Assembly (NCBI RefSeq): GCF_026625825.1
Contig: NZ_CP113065.1
Span: 2,542,001 to 2,606,000 of the forward strand
From: Pseudoxanthomonas sp. SL93
GTDB taxonomy: Bacteria > Pseudomonadota > Gammaproteobacteria > Xanthomonadales > Xanthomonadaceae
Direction: 5' to 3'
DNA: 64,000 bases
Of this stretch, positions 1-11,060 are shown piece by piece; position 1 is the first letter of the stretch; each line of letters opens with the position of its first letter. The translations under genes were made by a program, and so were the position numbers. Under the pieces are notes generated by a model that saw nothing but the letters and a program-made list of their open reading frames with translations, was not told the DNA's origin and searched no databases.

Positions 1-91
1 CGAAGTGCTCGGCGGGCTGCAGGCCGGCGACAAGGTCGTCGTCTCCGGCAGCGATCTGTTCGGCGATGCCGAGCGCGTATCGGTCAACTAG
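1..91 (+). CDS. Efflux periplasmic adaptor (HlyD/MacA type), C-terminal end only
   Basis: The window opens inside a reading frame that ends with TAG at 89-91. The last 30 codons contain a GLQAGDKVVVSGSDLF stretch, which is typical of the C-terminal membrane-proximal domain of HlyD/MacA-type adaptor proteins. The gene directly precedes an ABC ATPase and three MacB-like permeases, so it is probably the periplasmic adaptor of that exporter. Only the end is visible, so the family call relies on this short motif and on context. Confidence 0.6.
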   Translation, partial: EVLGGLQAGDKVVVSGSDLFGDAERVSVN

Positions 92-100
92 CAATGCCAG

Positions 101-204
101 GTGATTGGTGAGACGTGATTCGCAAGAGCACGCCTATCCCCGACCACCGCGCACCTCACCTCCCTCACCTCCCTCGAATCACCAATCACGAACCACGAAT
201 CACC
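101..204. repeat. Inverted intergenic repeat built from GTGATTS-like heptamers (copy A)
   Basis: The left arm (101-122) is made of GTGATTG/GTGATTC-type units and the right arm (175-204) of their reverse complement, CGAATCACC/CCAATCAC. The arms enclose about 50 bases. The element ends just before the ribosome binding site of the ABC ATPase gene. Two similar elements lie at 12983-13080 and 14551-14635. Confidence 0.65.
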
Positions 205-219
205 ATTAGGAGTCCGACA

Positions 220-954
220 ATGCTCGAAATGCGCCAAGTCGCCAAGGTCTACCGCACCGAACAGGTGGAAACGCACGCGCTGCGTTCGCTCGACCTGCAT
301 GTCCGCGAAGGCGAGTTCGTCGCGGTCACCGGTCCGTCGGGTTCCGGCAAGACCACCTTCCTCAACATCGCCGGCCTGCTGGAGACCTTCACCGGCGGCC
401 AGTTCCTGCTGGACGGGCAGGATGTCAGCGGCCTGAACGACGATGCGCGCTCGCGCCTGCGCAACCAGAAGATCGGCTTCATCTTCCAGGGCTTCAACCT
501 GATCCCGGACCTGAACCTCTTCGACAACGTCGACGTGCCGCTGCGCTACCGCGGCATGCCGGCGGCGGAACGCAAGCAACGCATCGAGGATGCGCTGGCG
601 CGCGTGGGCCTGGGCTCGCGCATGAAGCACTTCCCGTCGGAACTCTCCGGCGGCCAGCAGCAGCGCACCGCGATCGCGCGCGCGCTGGCCGGCAGCCCGC
701 GCCTGTTGCTGGCGGACGAACCCACGGGCAACCTCGACTCGCAGATGGCACGTGGCGTGATGGAGCTCATGGAGGAGATCAACCGCCAGGGCACCACCAT
801 CATCATGGTCACCCACGATCCGGAACTGGCGGCGCGCGCGCAGCGCAACGTGCACATCGTGGACGGCGCAGCCACCGACCTGTCGGTGGAACCGGCCCTG
901 ATCCGCGCGGCGCACTCGGCCGAATCCAGCCCCTCCGCTCCCGCCTCCGCGTAA
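220..954 (+). CDS. ABC transporter ATP-binding protein (MacB/LolD type)
   Basis: This 244-residue nucleotide-binding subunit energises the permeases encoded just downstream. Walker A GPSGSGKT is at residues 38-45, the signature LSGGQQQR at 142-148, Walker B LLLADEP at 162-168 and the H-loop His at 199. Sequence runs closest to the MacB/LolD/FtsE group that works with FtsX-like permeases. The ATG at 220 is chosen over an upstream ATG at 115 because a TAGGAG ribosome binding site (207-212) precedes it and the extra N-terminus would fall in the repeat element. Substrate is unknown; MacB-type systems export peptides, lipids or antibiotics. Confidence 0.9.
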   Translation: MLEMRQVAKVYRTEQVETHALRSLDLHVREGEFVAVTGPSGSGKTTFLNIAGLLETFTGGQFLLDGQDVSGLNDDARSRLRNQKIGFIFQGFNLIPDLNLFDNVDVPLRYRGMPAAERKQRIEDALARVGLGSRMKHFPSELSGGQQQRTAIARALAGSPRLLLADEPTGNLDSQMARGVMELMEEINRQGTTIIMVTHDPELAARAQRNVHIVDGAATDLSVEPALIRAAHSAESSPSAPASA

Positions 955-964
955 GGGGAACGCC

Positions 965-2275
965 ATGTTCGGCTACTACTTCAATCTCGCCCTGCGCAGC
1001 TTCAGGCGCAACAAGGCGCTGACGATGCTGATGGTGCTGGCGATCGCACTGGGCATCGGCGCCAGCATGACCACCCTGACGGTGTTCTACGTGCTGTCGG
1101 GCGACCCGATCCCGCAGAAGAGCGACAAACTGTTTTATCCGCGCATCGATCCGCGCTCGATGAACGGGTTCACCCCGGGCACCGAGCCGGAAGACCAGAT
1201 GACGCGCTACGACGCCGAGCGTCTGCTGCGCGACAAGAAGGGCGACCGCCAGGCACTGATGACCGGCGGGCAGATGCCGGTGGAATCCGGCGACGGCAAG
1301 CTCGATCCGTTCGCGGTGGAGGCACGCTACACGTCGGCGGACTTCTTCCCGATGTTCGACGTGCCGTTCCGCTACGGCAATGGCTGGGCGGCGACGGACG
1401 ACGAGGCGCGTGCGCGCGTGGCGGTGATCTCGACGGCGCTGAACGACAAGCTGTTCGGTGGCGCCAACAGCGTCGGCCGCGACCTGCTGGCGTCGGGCTA
1501 CACGTTCCGCATCATCGGCGTGATGGACGACTGGCGGCCAACGCCGAAGTTCTACGACATGACCAACGACCGGTTCACCGAAGTCGAGCAGGTCTTCGTG
1601 CCGTTCTGGACCTCGCGCGCGCTTGATCTGGGCACGCAGGGCAACATGAACTGCTGGGGCGACTCGAGCAAGGAAGAAGAAGGCGCGACCGGCCCGAACG
1701 CACCGTGCTCCTGGCTGCAGTACTGGGTGGAGCTGGGCACGCCGGCCAAGGTCGCCGACTACAAGCAGTACCTGGCGAACTATTCGGACCAGCAGCGCGC
1801 CGCCGGCCGCTTCGAACGCCCGAGCAACGTCGACCTGCACAACGTCATGCAGTGGCTGGACAAGAACAACGCGGTGCCGGGCGACGTGCGCCTGCAGGTG
1901 TGGCTGGCCTTCGGTTTCCTGGCCGTGTGCCTGTTGAACACGGTGGGCCTGCTGCTGGCCAAGTTCCTGGGCCGCTCTTCGCAGATCGGCGTGCGTCGCG
2001 CCCTGGGTGCCACGCGTGGCGCCATCTTCACCCAATGCCTGGTGGAAGCCGGCACGGTGGGGCTGGTGGGTGGCGTGCTGGGACTGGCGCTGGCCTGGCT
2101 GGGACTGTGGGCCGTGCGCCAGCAACCGGCCGGCTATGCCGAGCTGGCCCACATGGACATACAGATGCTGCTCACCACGTTCGCGCTGGCCATCGTCGCC
2201 AGCCTGCTGGCGGGCATGCTGCCGGCATGGCGGGCGATGCAGGTGACGCCTGCCATCCAGCTGAAGAGCCAGTGA
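965..2275 (+). CDS. ABC transporter permease 1 (MacB_PCD/FtsX type)
   Basis: A 436-residue inner-membrane protein with the MacB layout: one transmembrane helix at about residues 20-43, a large periplasmic domain of about 270 residues, then three C-terminal helices carrying an FtsX-like motif (IGVRRALGATRG). It begins 10 bases after the ATPase stop, so the two are cotranscribed. It probably pairs with permease 2 or 3 as a heterodimer, because MacB-type permeases function as dimers and three different ones are encoded here. Substrate cannot be read from sequence. Confidence 0.88.
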   Translation: MFGYYFNLALRSFRRNKALTMLMVLAIALGIGASMTTLTVFYVLSGDPIPQKSDKLFYPRIDPRSMNGFTPGTEPEDQMTRYDAERLLRDKKGDRQALMTGGQMPVESGDGKLDPFAVEARYTSADFFPMFDVPFRYGNGWAATDDEARARVAVISTALNDKLFGGANSVGRDLLASGYTFRIIGVMDDWRPTPKFYDMTNDRFTEVEQVFVPFWTSRALDLGTQGNMNCWGDSSKEEEGATGPNAPCSWLQYWVELGTPAKVADYKQYLANYSDQQRAAGRFERPSNVDLHNVMQWLDKNNAVPGDVRLQVWLAFGFLAVCLLNTVGLLLAKFLGRSSQIGVRRALGATRGAIFTQCLVEAGTVGLVGGVLGLALAWLGLWAVRQQPAGYAELAHMDIQMLLTTFALAIVASLLAGMLPAWRAMQVTPAIQLKSQ

Positions 2276-2298
2276 CCCATTCACCTACGAGGCACGTC

Positions 2299-3522
2299 AT
2301 GGACATCCGCCCCATTCTTTCGACACTGGCCCGCCACAAGACCGCCGCCGCACTCATCGTGCTGGAAGTGGCGCTGTCGTGCGCGATCATCTGCAACGCG
2401 GTCTTCCTGATCAACAACCGGCTGGAGCGCATGCAGCGCCCCACCGGCCTGGCTGACAACGAACTGGTCCGCATCAACATCGGTGGGATCGGCGAAGCCG
2501 CCGATGCCGACGCGCTGGTCAAGCAGGACGTCGCCAGCCTGCGTGCGCTGCCCGGCGTGAAGGCCGCCAACAGCATCAACCACGTCCCGTTCGACAATTC
2601 GTCCTGGAACAGTTCGATCAGCCTGCAGCCGAACCAGCCGATGCCGAACATGAACGCCAACGTCTATCTGGGGGAAGGCGTGATCGACACGTTCGGCCTG
2701 CGCCTGGTCGAAGGCCGCGATTTCACCGCCGACGAGTACCAGAACTGGACCGCGCTGAACGAGACCAACGCCGTCACCAACATTCCTTCGGTGATCCTGA
2801 GTCGCGAGACGGCCAACAAGCTGTTCCCGGGTGAAAGCGCCATCGGCAAGAACATCTATGCCTGGAACAGCGACGACGTGCCGCACCGCGTGGTGGGTGT
2901 GGTGGATCGGCTGATCCGCACCAACGACAATGGCGGCCCGGCCGAGCATGGCTACACCATGATCCTGCCGATCCGCGACTTGACGATGGGCCGTTTCGTG
3001 CTGCGCACCTCGCCCGACCGTCGCGACGAGGTGCTGAAGGCCGCGGTCGCGCAGCTGGAGAAGAACAGCGCACGCCGCCTGATCCTGCGCCAAGGGACGT
3101 TCTCCGAGGTCGCCGAGACCTACTACCGCGAGGATCGCGGCATGGCATGGCTGTTGGTGGCCGTGATCGTGGCGCTGCTGGTGGTCACCGCACTGGGCAT
3201 CGTGGGCCTGGCGAGTTTCTGGGTGCAGCAGCGGACCAAGCAGATCGGCATCCGCCGTGCGCTGGGGGCGACCAAGGGGCAGATCCTGCGGTACTTCCAG
3301 ACGGAGAACTTCCTGCTGGCCACGCTGGGCATCGTCATCGGCATGATCCTGGCCTACGGCATCAACCAGTTGCTGATGGGCAAGTACGAACTGCCTCGCC
3401 TGCCGCTGATCTATCTGCCTGTCGGCGCCGTGCTGCTGTGGCTGCTCGGCCAGGTGGCCGTGTACGGCCCCGCACGCAAGGCCGCATCGGTGCCGCCTGC
3501 CGTGGCGACGCGTACCGCCTGA
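2299..3522 (+). CDS. ABC transporter permease 2 (MacB_PCD/FtsX type)
   Basis: A 407-residue paralogue of the preceding permease: N-terminal helix at about residues 17-37, periplasmic core, and three C-terminal helices with the motif IGIRRALGATKGQ. The ATG at 2299 follows an ACGAGG sequence. The open frame extends upstream through the preceding gene, but the N-terminal helix places the start here. It starts 23 bases after permease 1, in one operon. Confidence 0.87.
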   Translation: MDIRPILSTLARHKTAAALIVLEVALSCAIICNAVFLINNRLERMQRPTGLADNELVRINIGGIGEAADADALVKQDVASLRALPGVKAANSINHVPFDNSSWNSSISLQPNQPMPNMNANVYLGEGVIDTFGLRLVEGRDFTADEYQNWTALNETNAVTNIPSVILSRETANKLFPGESAIGKNIYAWNSDDVPHRVVGVVDRLIRTNDNGGPAEHGYTMILPIRDLTMGRFVLRTSPDRRDEVLKAAVAQLEKNSARRLILRQGTFSEVAETYYREDRGMAWLLVAVIVALLVVTALGIVGLASFWVQQRTKQIGIRRALGATKGQILRYFQTENFLLATLGIVIGMILAYGINQLLMGKYELPRLPLIYLPVGAVLLWLLGQVAVYGPARKAASVPPAVATRTA

Positions 3523-3578
3523 GCACCGTGACCGCGCACGTCCTTCGGCGACGTGCGCGGCTGCCGGGACAAGACGCC

Positions 3579-4799
3579 ATGGGAATGCGCTCACGCCTGC
3601 TGCTGCTTGGCCGCCATCCCATCCTGGTGGCGGCATTGGCCACGCAGTTGGCGGTCGGGTTCGTGCTGGCATGCGCGGCGTGCGCTGCAGCGATCACGCT
3701 GTGGAAAGAAACGACTGCCCCCCGTGGCATCGCGGACGACGAAGTGATGCTGGTGCATCCTCCGTATTTCGCGGATGGCCGCCGCGTACCGACCACCGAT
3801 GTCCTCCGCGTGCTGCGTGCCGTGGACGGTGTCCGCGGCGTCTCGGCACTCAACCAGGTGCCGTACGGGCGCAACGCGTGGCATGCGGGCATTTCGATCA
3901 CGCCGTTCCCGTCGCCGCGCCTGATGTCATCGGTCTATCTTGCCGATGAGCACGCCCTGGAGACGCTGGGGGCAAGGCTCGTACTTGGCCGCGGCTTCGG
4001 GCCCGATGAATTCCACGCCTACGGCGGCGATTCCTCTCGCCTGCATGATTCACCGTTGCCGGCGATCATCACGGCGTCTCTTGCGCGGCAGCTCTATCCG
4101 GATCGGGATCCGCTCGGGCTGCCGATGTACGTGCGCGGCGCCACTCCCCTGCGCATCATCGGGGTCGTCGAAGACCTCGCGCTACCCGCAGGCGCGCACC
4201 ATCCCGACCATGGGAACCTGGGCGTGCTGCTGCCATTGAAGGTGGCAAACGCGACCGATGCCCACTTCCTGCTCCGCATGCCGACAGCCGGGCATGCCCA
4301 GCACGACCCCGTCGTCAAACGGGCGCTTCGCGATGCCTTTCCTGCCTGGGTCGCGACGACACCGACGCCGCTGTCGTCGTTGCGTCGGGAATCACTGGCA
4401 CCGGAGCGCCAGCATCTGTGGCTGCTGTCGCTCGCCGTGGCGGCCTGGAGTTGCTTGACCCTGTTCGCCTTCAACGTGGCCGGCCAATGGTGGATCCAGC
4501 AGCATCCGCAGGAGCTCAGCCTGCGTCGCGCGCTGGGGGCCAGCCAACGCCAGGTGGACGCGGAGCTGCGACTGGAATACCTCGTGGTGGCCTGCGCCGG
4601 CATGCTGCTGGGTTTCGCCTTGCTGCGCCTGCTGGCGACCGGCGCGTGGGGGAGCTTGGGCAACCCGTCCCTCTTCGTCATCGTTGGCGTGGCCGCCCTG
4701 CTGATGGCGCTCGTCCAGCTGGCGATCGCATGGCCCCTGCGCGCCACGCGGAACATCCCGCCCCATCTGGTCAGCCGCAGCCCATCGGTTAGGCTATAG
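3579..4799 (+). CDS. ABC transporter permease 3, divergent MacB-like paralogue
   Basis: About 406 residues with the same architecture as permease 2: N-terminal helix near residues 16-37, periplasmic domain, and C-terminal helices after the motif LSLRRALGASQRQ. It is clearly homologous but more diverged, with a shorter and less conserved last helix region. Starts at 3579 or 3585 are both plausible; a GTG at 3528 is also in frame. Its stop lies 3 bases before the response regulator start, which ties the regulators to the transporter operon. Confidence 0.8.
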   Translation: MGMRSRLLLLGRHPILVAALATQLAVGFVLACAACAAAITLWKETTAPRGIADDEVMLVHPPYFADGRRVPTTDVLRVLRAVDGVRGVSALNQVPYGRNAWHAGISITPFPSPRLMSSVYLADEHALETLGARLVLGRGFGPDEFHAYGGDSSRLHDSPLPAIITASLARQLYPDRDPLGLPMYVRGATPLRIIGVVEDLALPAGAHHPDHGNLGVLLPLKVANATDAHFLLRMPTAGHAQHDPVVKRALRDAFPAWVATTPTPLSSLRRESLAPERQHLWLLSLAVAAWSCLTLFAFNVAGQWWIQQHPQELSLRRALGASQRQVDAELRLEYLVVACAGMLLGFALLRLLATGAWGSLGNPSLFVIVGVAALLMALVQLAIAWPLRATRNIPPHLVSRSPSVRL

Positions 4800-4802
4800 C
4801 GC

Positions 4803-6136
<1,334 letters not shown>

Positions 6137-6140
<4 letters not shown>

Positions 6141-7465
6141 TCCGTCGCTCGCTCGCCGGCCGCGTGCTGACCTGGCTGCTGCCGTTGCTGGCACTGGCCA
6201 TCGCACTGCCCCTGCTGCTGTCGCACTGGTTGCAGGACGATCGGCTGGCGCTGCTGCTGTCCGCGCTGGTGGTGCTGCCGCTGGCGATGTGGGCGATCAA
6301 GCGCGGCCTGCGCTCCACCCACTCGCTGTTCCGTGCCCTGGCGGGCGGCGTCAACAGCTACCGTGATGGCGAGTACAACTTCGGCATCCACTGGCAGGGC
6401 AATGACGAGCTGGGCGAACTGGTCAGGGCGCATGCCGATCTCGGCGACGTGCTGCGCGAACAACGCCAGGGCCTGGTGCAACGCGAACTGCTGCTGGACA
6501 CCATGGTGCAGAACACGCCGGTGGCGATGCTGCTGGTCACGCCCGGCGGCGACGGCGTGCGACGTGTGGTATTCGCCAACGTCGCCGCACGCAAGCTGCT
6601 GCACGGCGGCTGGAAGCTGGAGGGACAGGATTTCGAGTCGCTGCTGGCGGCCGCGCCCACCGAGATGCGCGAGGCGCTGTCGCGCGGCGGCGACAGCCTG
6701 TTCGCCATCGGCAGCGAGGAAGAGGACGAGGAAGAACAGGTCTACCACCTGGCCCGGCGCAATTTTCGGCTGAATGGCCGTCCGCACGAACTGCTGCTGC
6801 TGCGCCTGCTGACCAACGAACTGCGCCGGCAGGAAGTGATGACCTGGAAGAAGGTCATCCGCGTGATCAGCCACGAGTTGAACAACTCATTGGCACCGAT
6901 CGCCTCGCTCGCTCATTCCGGTGCGGAACTCGTGCGTCGCGGCCGGCACGAGCGGCTGGAGGAGGTGTTCGGCACCATCGAGGATCGCGCCCGCCACCTG
7001 GAAGGCTTCATCCGCGGCTACGCACGCTTCGCCAAGCTGCCGCAGCCGCAGCTGCAGACCGTGCACTGGCGGAGTTTCCTGGAAGGCCTGCAGCGGCAGA
7101 TCGCGTTCGAACTGGTCATGGCCGACGAGGAGGCGGCGGGACGCATCGACGTGGCCCAGGTCGAGCAGGCGCTGCTCAACCTGCTGAAGAACGCGCACGA
7201 ATCCGGCACCACGTCGGACGGCGTATCGGTGCGCGTCACCCGCCTGCCCGACTGGTTGCGCATCGAAGTGATGGACCGCGGCAGCGGCATGAACGACGCC
7301 GTGCTGCAGAACGCGCTGGTGCCGTTCTATTCCACCAAGCGCAACGGCACCGGCCTGGGGCTGGCGCTGACCCGCGAGATCATCGAAGCGCATGGCGGCC
7401 GCCTGTCGCTGCACAACCGTGATGGCGGCGGGCTGTGCGTGGCGATCCAGCTGCCGGAAGCCTAG
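6137..7465 (+). CDS. Sensor histidine kinase (NtrY-like), partner of the sigma-54 regulator
   Basis: A 442-residue membrane kinase. Two hydrophobic segments lie at about residues 9-29 and 37-54, followed by a HAMP-like linker and a PAS-like region (about 115-225). The H-box VISHELNNS carries His246. The ATPase domain shows the N-box with Asn352, the G1 box DRGSG at 380-384 and the G2 box GTGLGLA at 404-410. There is almost no periplasmic loop between the two helices, so the signal is probably sensed in the membrane or cytoplasm. An acidic run of Glu/Asp at about 193-200 is unusual. Confidence 0.92.
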
Positions 7466-8034
7466 ATCCGTCCGTACCGCTCGTGGGCCAGGTTTTGCAT
7501 GATGCACCGTCGCGCCATCGCGCCCGCGAACAGGCTGCCCTTGTGGATCAGCAGTAGTTCGGCGCGCCGGACCTTTGCCACGTCTGACGATAGCAACGTC
7601 GCGGATACGGAAGACCAGAATCTGTTTCTCCCCCGACGGTGCATGAATTTGCACATCGCGAAGAACTCGCGGGATGCCGTCCGGTCAAGGTACCGCAAGG
7701 CTGCCCGTTCAAGCTGGGACAGTTCTCTCGCTTGAAGCGGACAATGCGCCAGCCATCGCCATAGATATTCCTTCAGGTAGCCCGAACGGAAGTGCATCGG
7801 ATCAGCCAGCAGGAAGGCGAGCGCCGCATCCAGCGCCTGCGGATCATGGTGCCTGACCCGGTTGAATAGCGCGCCCCCGCCCGGGTAAACGAGCGAGTCG
7901 AAGCGTGCATGGAACTCGCGACACGCCTCCCGATGGGCATCTGAGTGAGGACGCTCGCGCGACAGAGCATTGATGTGTGCTCTGAGCCGATTAAGCTCCT
8001 CCGAGTCTCGCAGGATGTACCGGGCACTCACCAT
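7462..8034 (-). CDS. Hypothetical protein, 190 residues
   Basis: No family is recognised. The product is soluble, rich in Arg, Leu and Ala, with predicted helices throughout, two cysteines and no signal peptide or membrane segment. Its 3' end overlaps the 3' end of the histidine kinase gene by four bases, and it ends 9 bases before the start of the coding strand region of glmU's stop. Base composition is slightly lower in GC than its neighbours by eye, which may point to acquisition. Coding status is likely because the frame has no strong competitor on the other strand. Confidence 0.6.
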   Translation of the reverse strand: MVSARYILRDSEELNRLRAHINALSRERPHSDAHREACREFHARFDSLVYPGGGALFNRVRHHDPQALDAALAFLLADPMHFRSGYLKEYLWRWLAHCPLQARELSQLERAALRYLDRTASREFFAMCKFMHRRGRNRFWSSVSATLLSSDVAKVRRAELLLIHKGSLFAGAMARRCIMQNLAHERYGRI

Positions 8035-8043
8035 GCAGGCGGG

Positions 8044-9405
8044 TTATTTCTTCACCGGTCGCTGCCAGCCGTCCACGGTGACCTGCCGCGCGCGTGCGAC
8101 CGTGAGCTGGTCGGCAGGCGCGTTCTTGGAGATCACCGAGCCCGCGCCGATGGTGGCGCCATCGGCCAGGGTCACCGGCGCGACCAGCGATGAATTGGAA
8201 CCCACGAAGACGCGATCACCGATCGTGGTGGTGGATTTGTTCACGCCGTCATAGTTGCAGGTGATGGTACCGGCGCCGATGTTGGTACCGCTGCCGATCA
8301 CCGCATCGCCGAGATAGGTCAGGTGGTTGGCCTTGCTGCCTTGCCCCAGCGTGGCGTTCTTGGTCTCGACGAAGTTGCCGACATGCACGCCGTCGGCCAG
8401 CACGGTCCCGGGCCGCAGGCGCGCATACGGGCCGATGTGCGCGGCGCCTTCGGTCACCACGCCCTCGAGGTCGCAATGCGCGCGCACCAGCGTGCCGGCG
8501 GCGAGCCTGACGTCCTTGAGCCGCGTGAACGGGCCGATCACCACGCCGTCGCCCAGCTCCACCTCGCCTTCCAGCACCACGTCCACATCGATCTGCACGT
8601 CACGGCCCACGCGCACCGTGCCACGCTGGTCCAGCCGCGCGGGGTCGAGCACGCGTGCGCCCTGCACGCACAGGGCGCGGGCGGCGCGCAGCTGGTATGC
8701 GCGCTCGAGCTGGGCGAGCTGCCACGGATCGTTGGCGCCCTCGGCCTCGATGGGATCGGAGACCAGCACCATCTCCGCCGGCGTGAATTCCTCGGCCGCC
8801 ATCGCGAATACGTCGGTCAGGTAGTACTCGCCTTGCGCGTTGTCGTTGGACAGCCGCGCCAGCCAGCCCTTCAGCGCGCTGGCGTCGGCCGCGATGATGC
8901 CGGTGTTGACCGTGCGGATGCGGCGCTGCTCCTCGTCGGCATCCTTGTGCTCGACGATGGCGGCCACGCGCCCTTCGGCATCGCGCAGGATGCGTCCGTA
9001 GCCGGTCGGGTCGGTCGGCTCGGCCACGAGCACCGCCAGCCTGCCCGGCGCGTCCAGCAGGCGCTGCAGCGTCTCGGGTCGCGTCAGGGGCACGTCGCCG
9101 TACAGCACCAGCACGGAAGCACCATCGGGGATCTGCGGAATCGCCTGCGCGACGGCATGACCAGTACCGAGTTGTTTTTCCTGCTGCGCCCACTGAAGAT
9201 CGGAGCGTCCGGCGAACGCCGCCTGGACCTGGTCGCCGCCATGCCCGTAGACCACGTGGATGCCTGCCGGCGACAGCGCGCGCGCGGCCTCGATCGCGTG
9301 GGCCAGCATCGGCCTGCCCGCCACCGGCTGCAGCACCTTCGGCAGGGCGGATTTCATCCGCTTGCCTTCGCCCGCGGCCAGGATGACGACGTGTAGTTGC
9401 TTCAT
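8044..9405 (-). CDS. glmU: Bifunctional UDP-GlcNAc pyrophosphorylase / GlcN-1-P acetyltransferase
   Basis: GlmU makes UDP-N-acetylglucosamine for peptidoglycan and LPS from glucosamine-1-phosphate, acetyl-CoA and UTP in the cytoplasm. The N-terminal uridyltransferase domain starts with [13 protein letters not shown], the nucleotide-binding loop. The C-terminal half is a left-handed beta-helix with hexapeptide repeats (for example [12 protein letters not shown]). Length 453 matches the family (E. coli 456). The start MKQLHVV at 9405 is preferred over an in-frame ATG at 9417, because GGGAA lies seven bases upstream of it. Confidence 0.96.
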   Translation of the reverse strand: MKQLHVVILAAGEGKRMKSALPKVLQPVAGRPMLAHAIEAARALSPAGIHVVYGHGGDQVQAAFAGRSDLQWAQQEKQLGTGHAVAQAIPQIPDGASVLVLYGDVPLTRPETLQRLLDAPGRLAVLVAEPTDPTGYGRILRDAEGRVAAIVEHKDADEEQRRIRTVNTGIIAADASALKGWLARLSNDNAQGEYYLTDVFAMAAEEFTPAEMVLVSDPIEAEGANDPWQLAQLERAYQLRAARALCVQGARVLDPARLDQRGTVRVGRDVQIDVDVVLEGEVELGDGVVIGPFTRLKDVRLAAGTLVRAHCDLEGVVTEGAAHIGPYARLRPGTVLADGVHVGNFVETKNATLGQGSKANHLTYLGDAVIGSGTNIGAGTITCNYDGVNKSTTTIGDRVFVGSNSSLVAPVTLADGATIGAGSVISKNAPADQLTVARARQVTVDGWQRPVKK

Positions 9406-9467
9406 GTGGTTTCCCATTACGATGATGCCGGCCTCGCGCCGTGCTGCGATGGTATCAATTCAGCCCC

Positions 9468-11060
9468 ATGCACAAGGATGTTCCCTTGATTCCTGCTTCG
9501 TCCGCCGCGCCGCATCCCTGGAAGGCCCCCGCCATCACCGCGCTGGTACTGGTACTGCTGGCGATGGCGATCCAGGGACAGGATGGCAACTGGGACCTGC
9601 GCAATTACCACCTCTATACGCCATCCGCACTGCTGGACGGCCGCTTCAGCCAGGACATCGCCGCCGCGCAGCTGCAGACCTGGCACAACCCGATGCTGGA
9701 CGTGCCGTTCGCATGGATGGTGCGCACCGGCTTCCCCGGCTGGCTGGTTTCGCTGTGGCTGGGCCTGCATGCGTTCATCGCCGTGCTGTTCGCCCTGCGC
9801 CTGCTTGACCAGCTGTGGCCGCAACAACGCAGCACGCTGCGCACCGCCATGGCCGGCCTGGTCGCCGTGGGCGGCGCGGCCGTGATGCCCAGCATCGGTA
9901 CCACGTTCAACGATGCCTTCGTGGCGGCCGGCATGATGGCGGGCATGTGGTGGGCCGTGGATTCACACGGCCGGCGTGGCGCCTGGGCCACCTGGGTGCC
10001 GGTGGGACTGTTCGCCGGACTGGCCGCCGGCCTCAAGCTGACCGGCGCGATGTACTGCATCGGCTTCATCGGCGCGGCATGGGTCGCCGGTCCGCTGCGT
10101 GGCGCGCCTGCGCGGCTGCTGGCGCTGGCGGTCGGCGGCATCGCCGGTGGGCTGCTGACCGCAGGACCCTGGGGGCTGCATCTGTGGCAGACGCATGTCA
10201 ACCCGTTGTTCCCCTACTTCAATGAATGGTTCGCCTCGCCCGATGCGTTGCCGCATGGCCACAAGGACACGCGCTTCGTTCCACAGGGTCTGGACGCCCT
10301 GCTGGTGCCTTTCCACCTGCTGGTCGAAGGCACCCGCTTCTCCGAGAGCAAGCTGGCCGACCCGCGCCTGCTGCTCGGGTTCTCCGCGCTTGCGGCCTGG
10401 TGGGTGACGGCGTGGCGTGCACGCGCCAGGCACGCACGCGACATGGGCATGGTCCATGCGCTGCTGGTGTTCGTGCTGCTCAGCTTCGTGGTCTGGGTTA
10501 AGCTCTACGGCATCTATCGTTATCTGTTCGCACTGGAACTGGTCTGCTCGATCGCGATCATCGGCATGCTGTCGCAGTGGCTGCCCAGACGCTTTCCCCG
10601 CACGGTGCTGGTGCTGTCGGCGTTGCTGCTGGTCGGTGTCGCCAATCGGCCCGGCTGGGGCCGCGAGTCCTTCAGTACGCCGATGGTGGACGTGCGCCTG
10701 CCCGCGTTGCCGCGCGACAGCCTGGTGGTGCTGGCCCAGGACCATCCGCTGGGTTACGCGGTGGCGTATCTGCCCAGCGGCGTGCCGGCGATCTCGATCC
10801 ACAACAACTTCATGACACCGGAACGCTGCACGCGGCTGCAGGCGCGCGCCGAGCAACGCGTGCGGCGGCATGCCGGGCCGCTGTTCCTCCTGCGTGAGGT
10901 GCCGAAGTCCGCGCCACCCGCGGAGCACTACCAGGCTTACGGGCTCGCGCTTGGCGGCGCGTGCCAGGCCGTGCCGACCAACCTGAGCGGGCTCGAAATC
11001 TGCCCGCTGGTACGCCGCTCCGCTACTCCGACGATCTGCCCCGCAGCACCTGGTCGGTGA
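9468..11060 (+). CDS. Polytopic membrane protein, probable GT-C-type glycosyltransferase
   Basis: About 530 residues with roughly ten or more hydrophobic helices. An early loop contains NWDLRNYHLY, an acidic/aromatic motif after the first helix, as in GT-C glycosyltransferases that use polyprenyl-linked sugars. The family is not firmly identified. The neighbouring GT2 and GtrA genes support a role in cell-surface glycan decoration. The start at 9468 (MHKDVPL) is preferred over 9441; neither has a strong ribosome binding site. The 3' end overlaps the convergent GT2 gene by 38 bases. Confidence 0.65.
   Translation: MHKDVPLIPASSAAPHPWKAPAITALVLVLLAMAIQGQDGNWDLRNYHLYTPSALLDGRFSQDIAAAQLQTWHNPMLDVPFAWMVRTGFPGWLVSLWLGLHAFIAVLFALRLLDQLWPQQRSTLRTAMAGLVAVGGAAVMPSIGTTFNDAFVAAGMMAGMWWAVDSHGRRGAWATWVPVGLFAGLAAGLKLTGAMYCIGFIGAAWVAGPLRGAPARLLALAVGGIAGGLLTAGPWGLHLWQTHVNPLFPYFNEWFASPDALPHGHKDTRFVPQGLDALLVPFHLLVEGTRFSESKLADPRLLLGFSALAAWWVTAWRARARHARDMGMVHALLVFVLLSFVVWVKLYGIYRYLFALELVCSIAIIGMLSQWLPRRFPRTVLVLSALLLVGVANRPGWGRESFSTPMVDVRLPALPRDSLVVLAQDHPLGYAVAYLPSGVPAISIHNNFMTPERCTRLQARAEQRVRRHAGPLFLLREVPKSAPPAEHYQAYGLALGGACQAVPTNLSGLEICPLVRRSATPTICPAAPGR

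Noticed and set aside
101..204. CRISPR-like array in the heptamer repeats
   Set aside because: Units are seven bases long, arranged as inverted arms and without unique spacers; no cas genes are present.
2281..3672. 463-codon minus-strand frame opposite permease 2
   Set aside because: Antisense shadow; rich in His, Gln and Arg, without start signal or domain.
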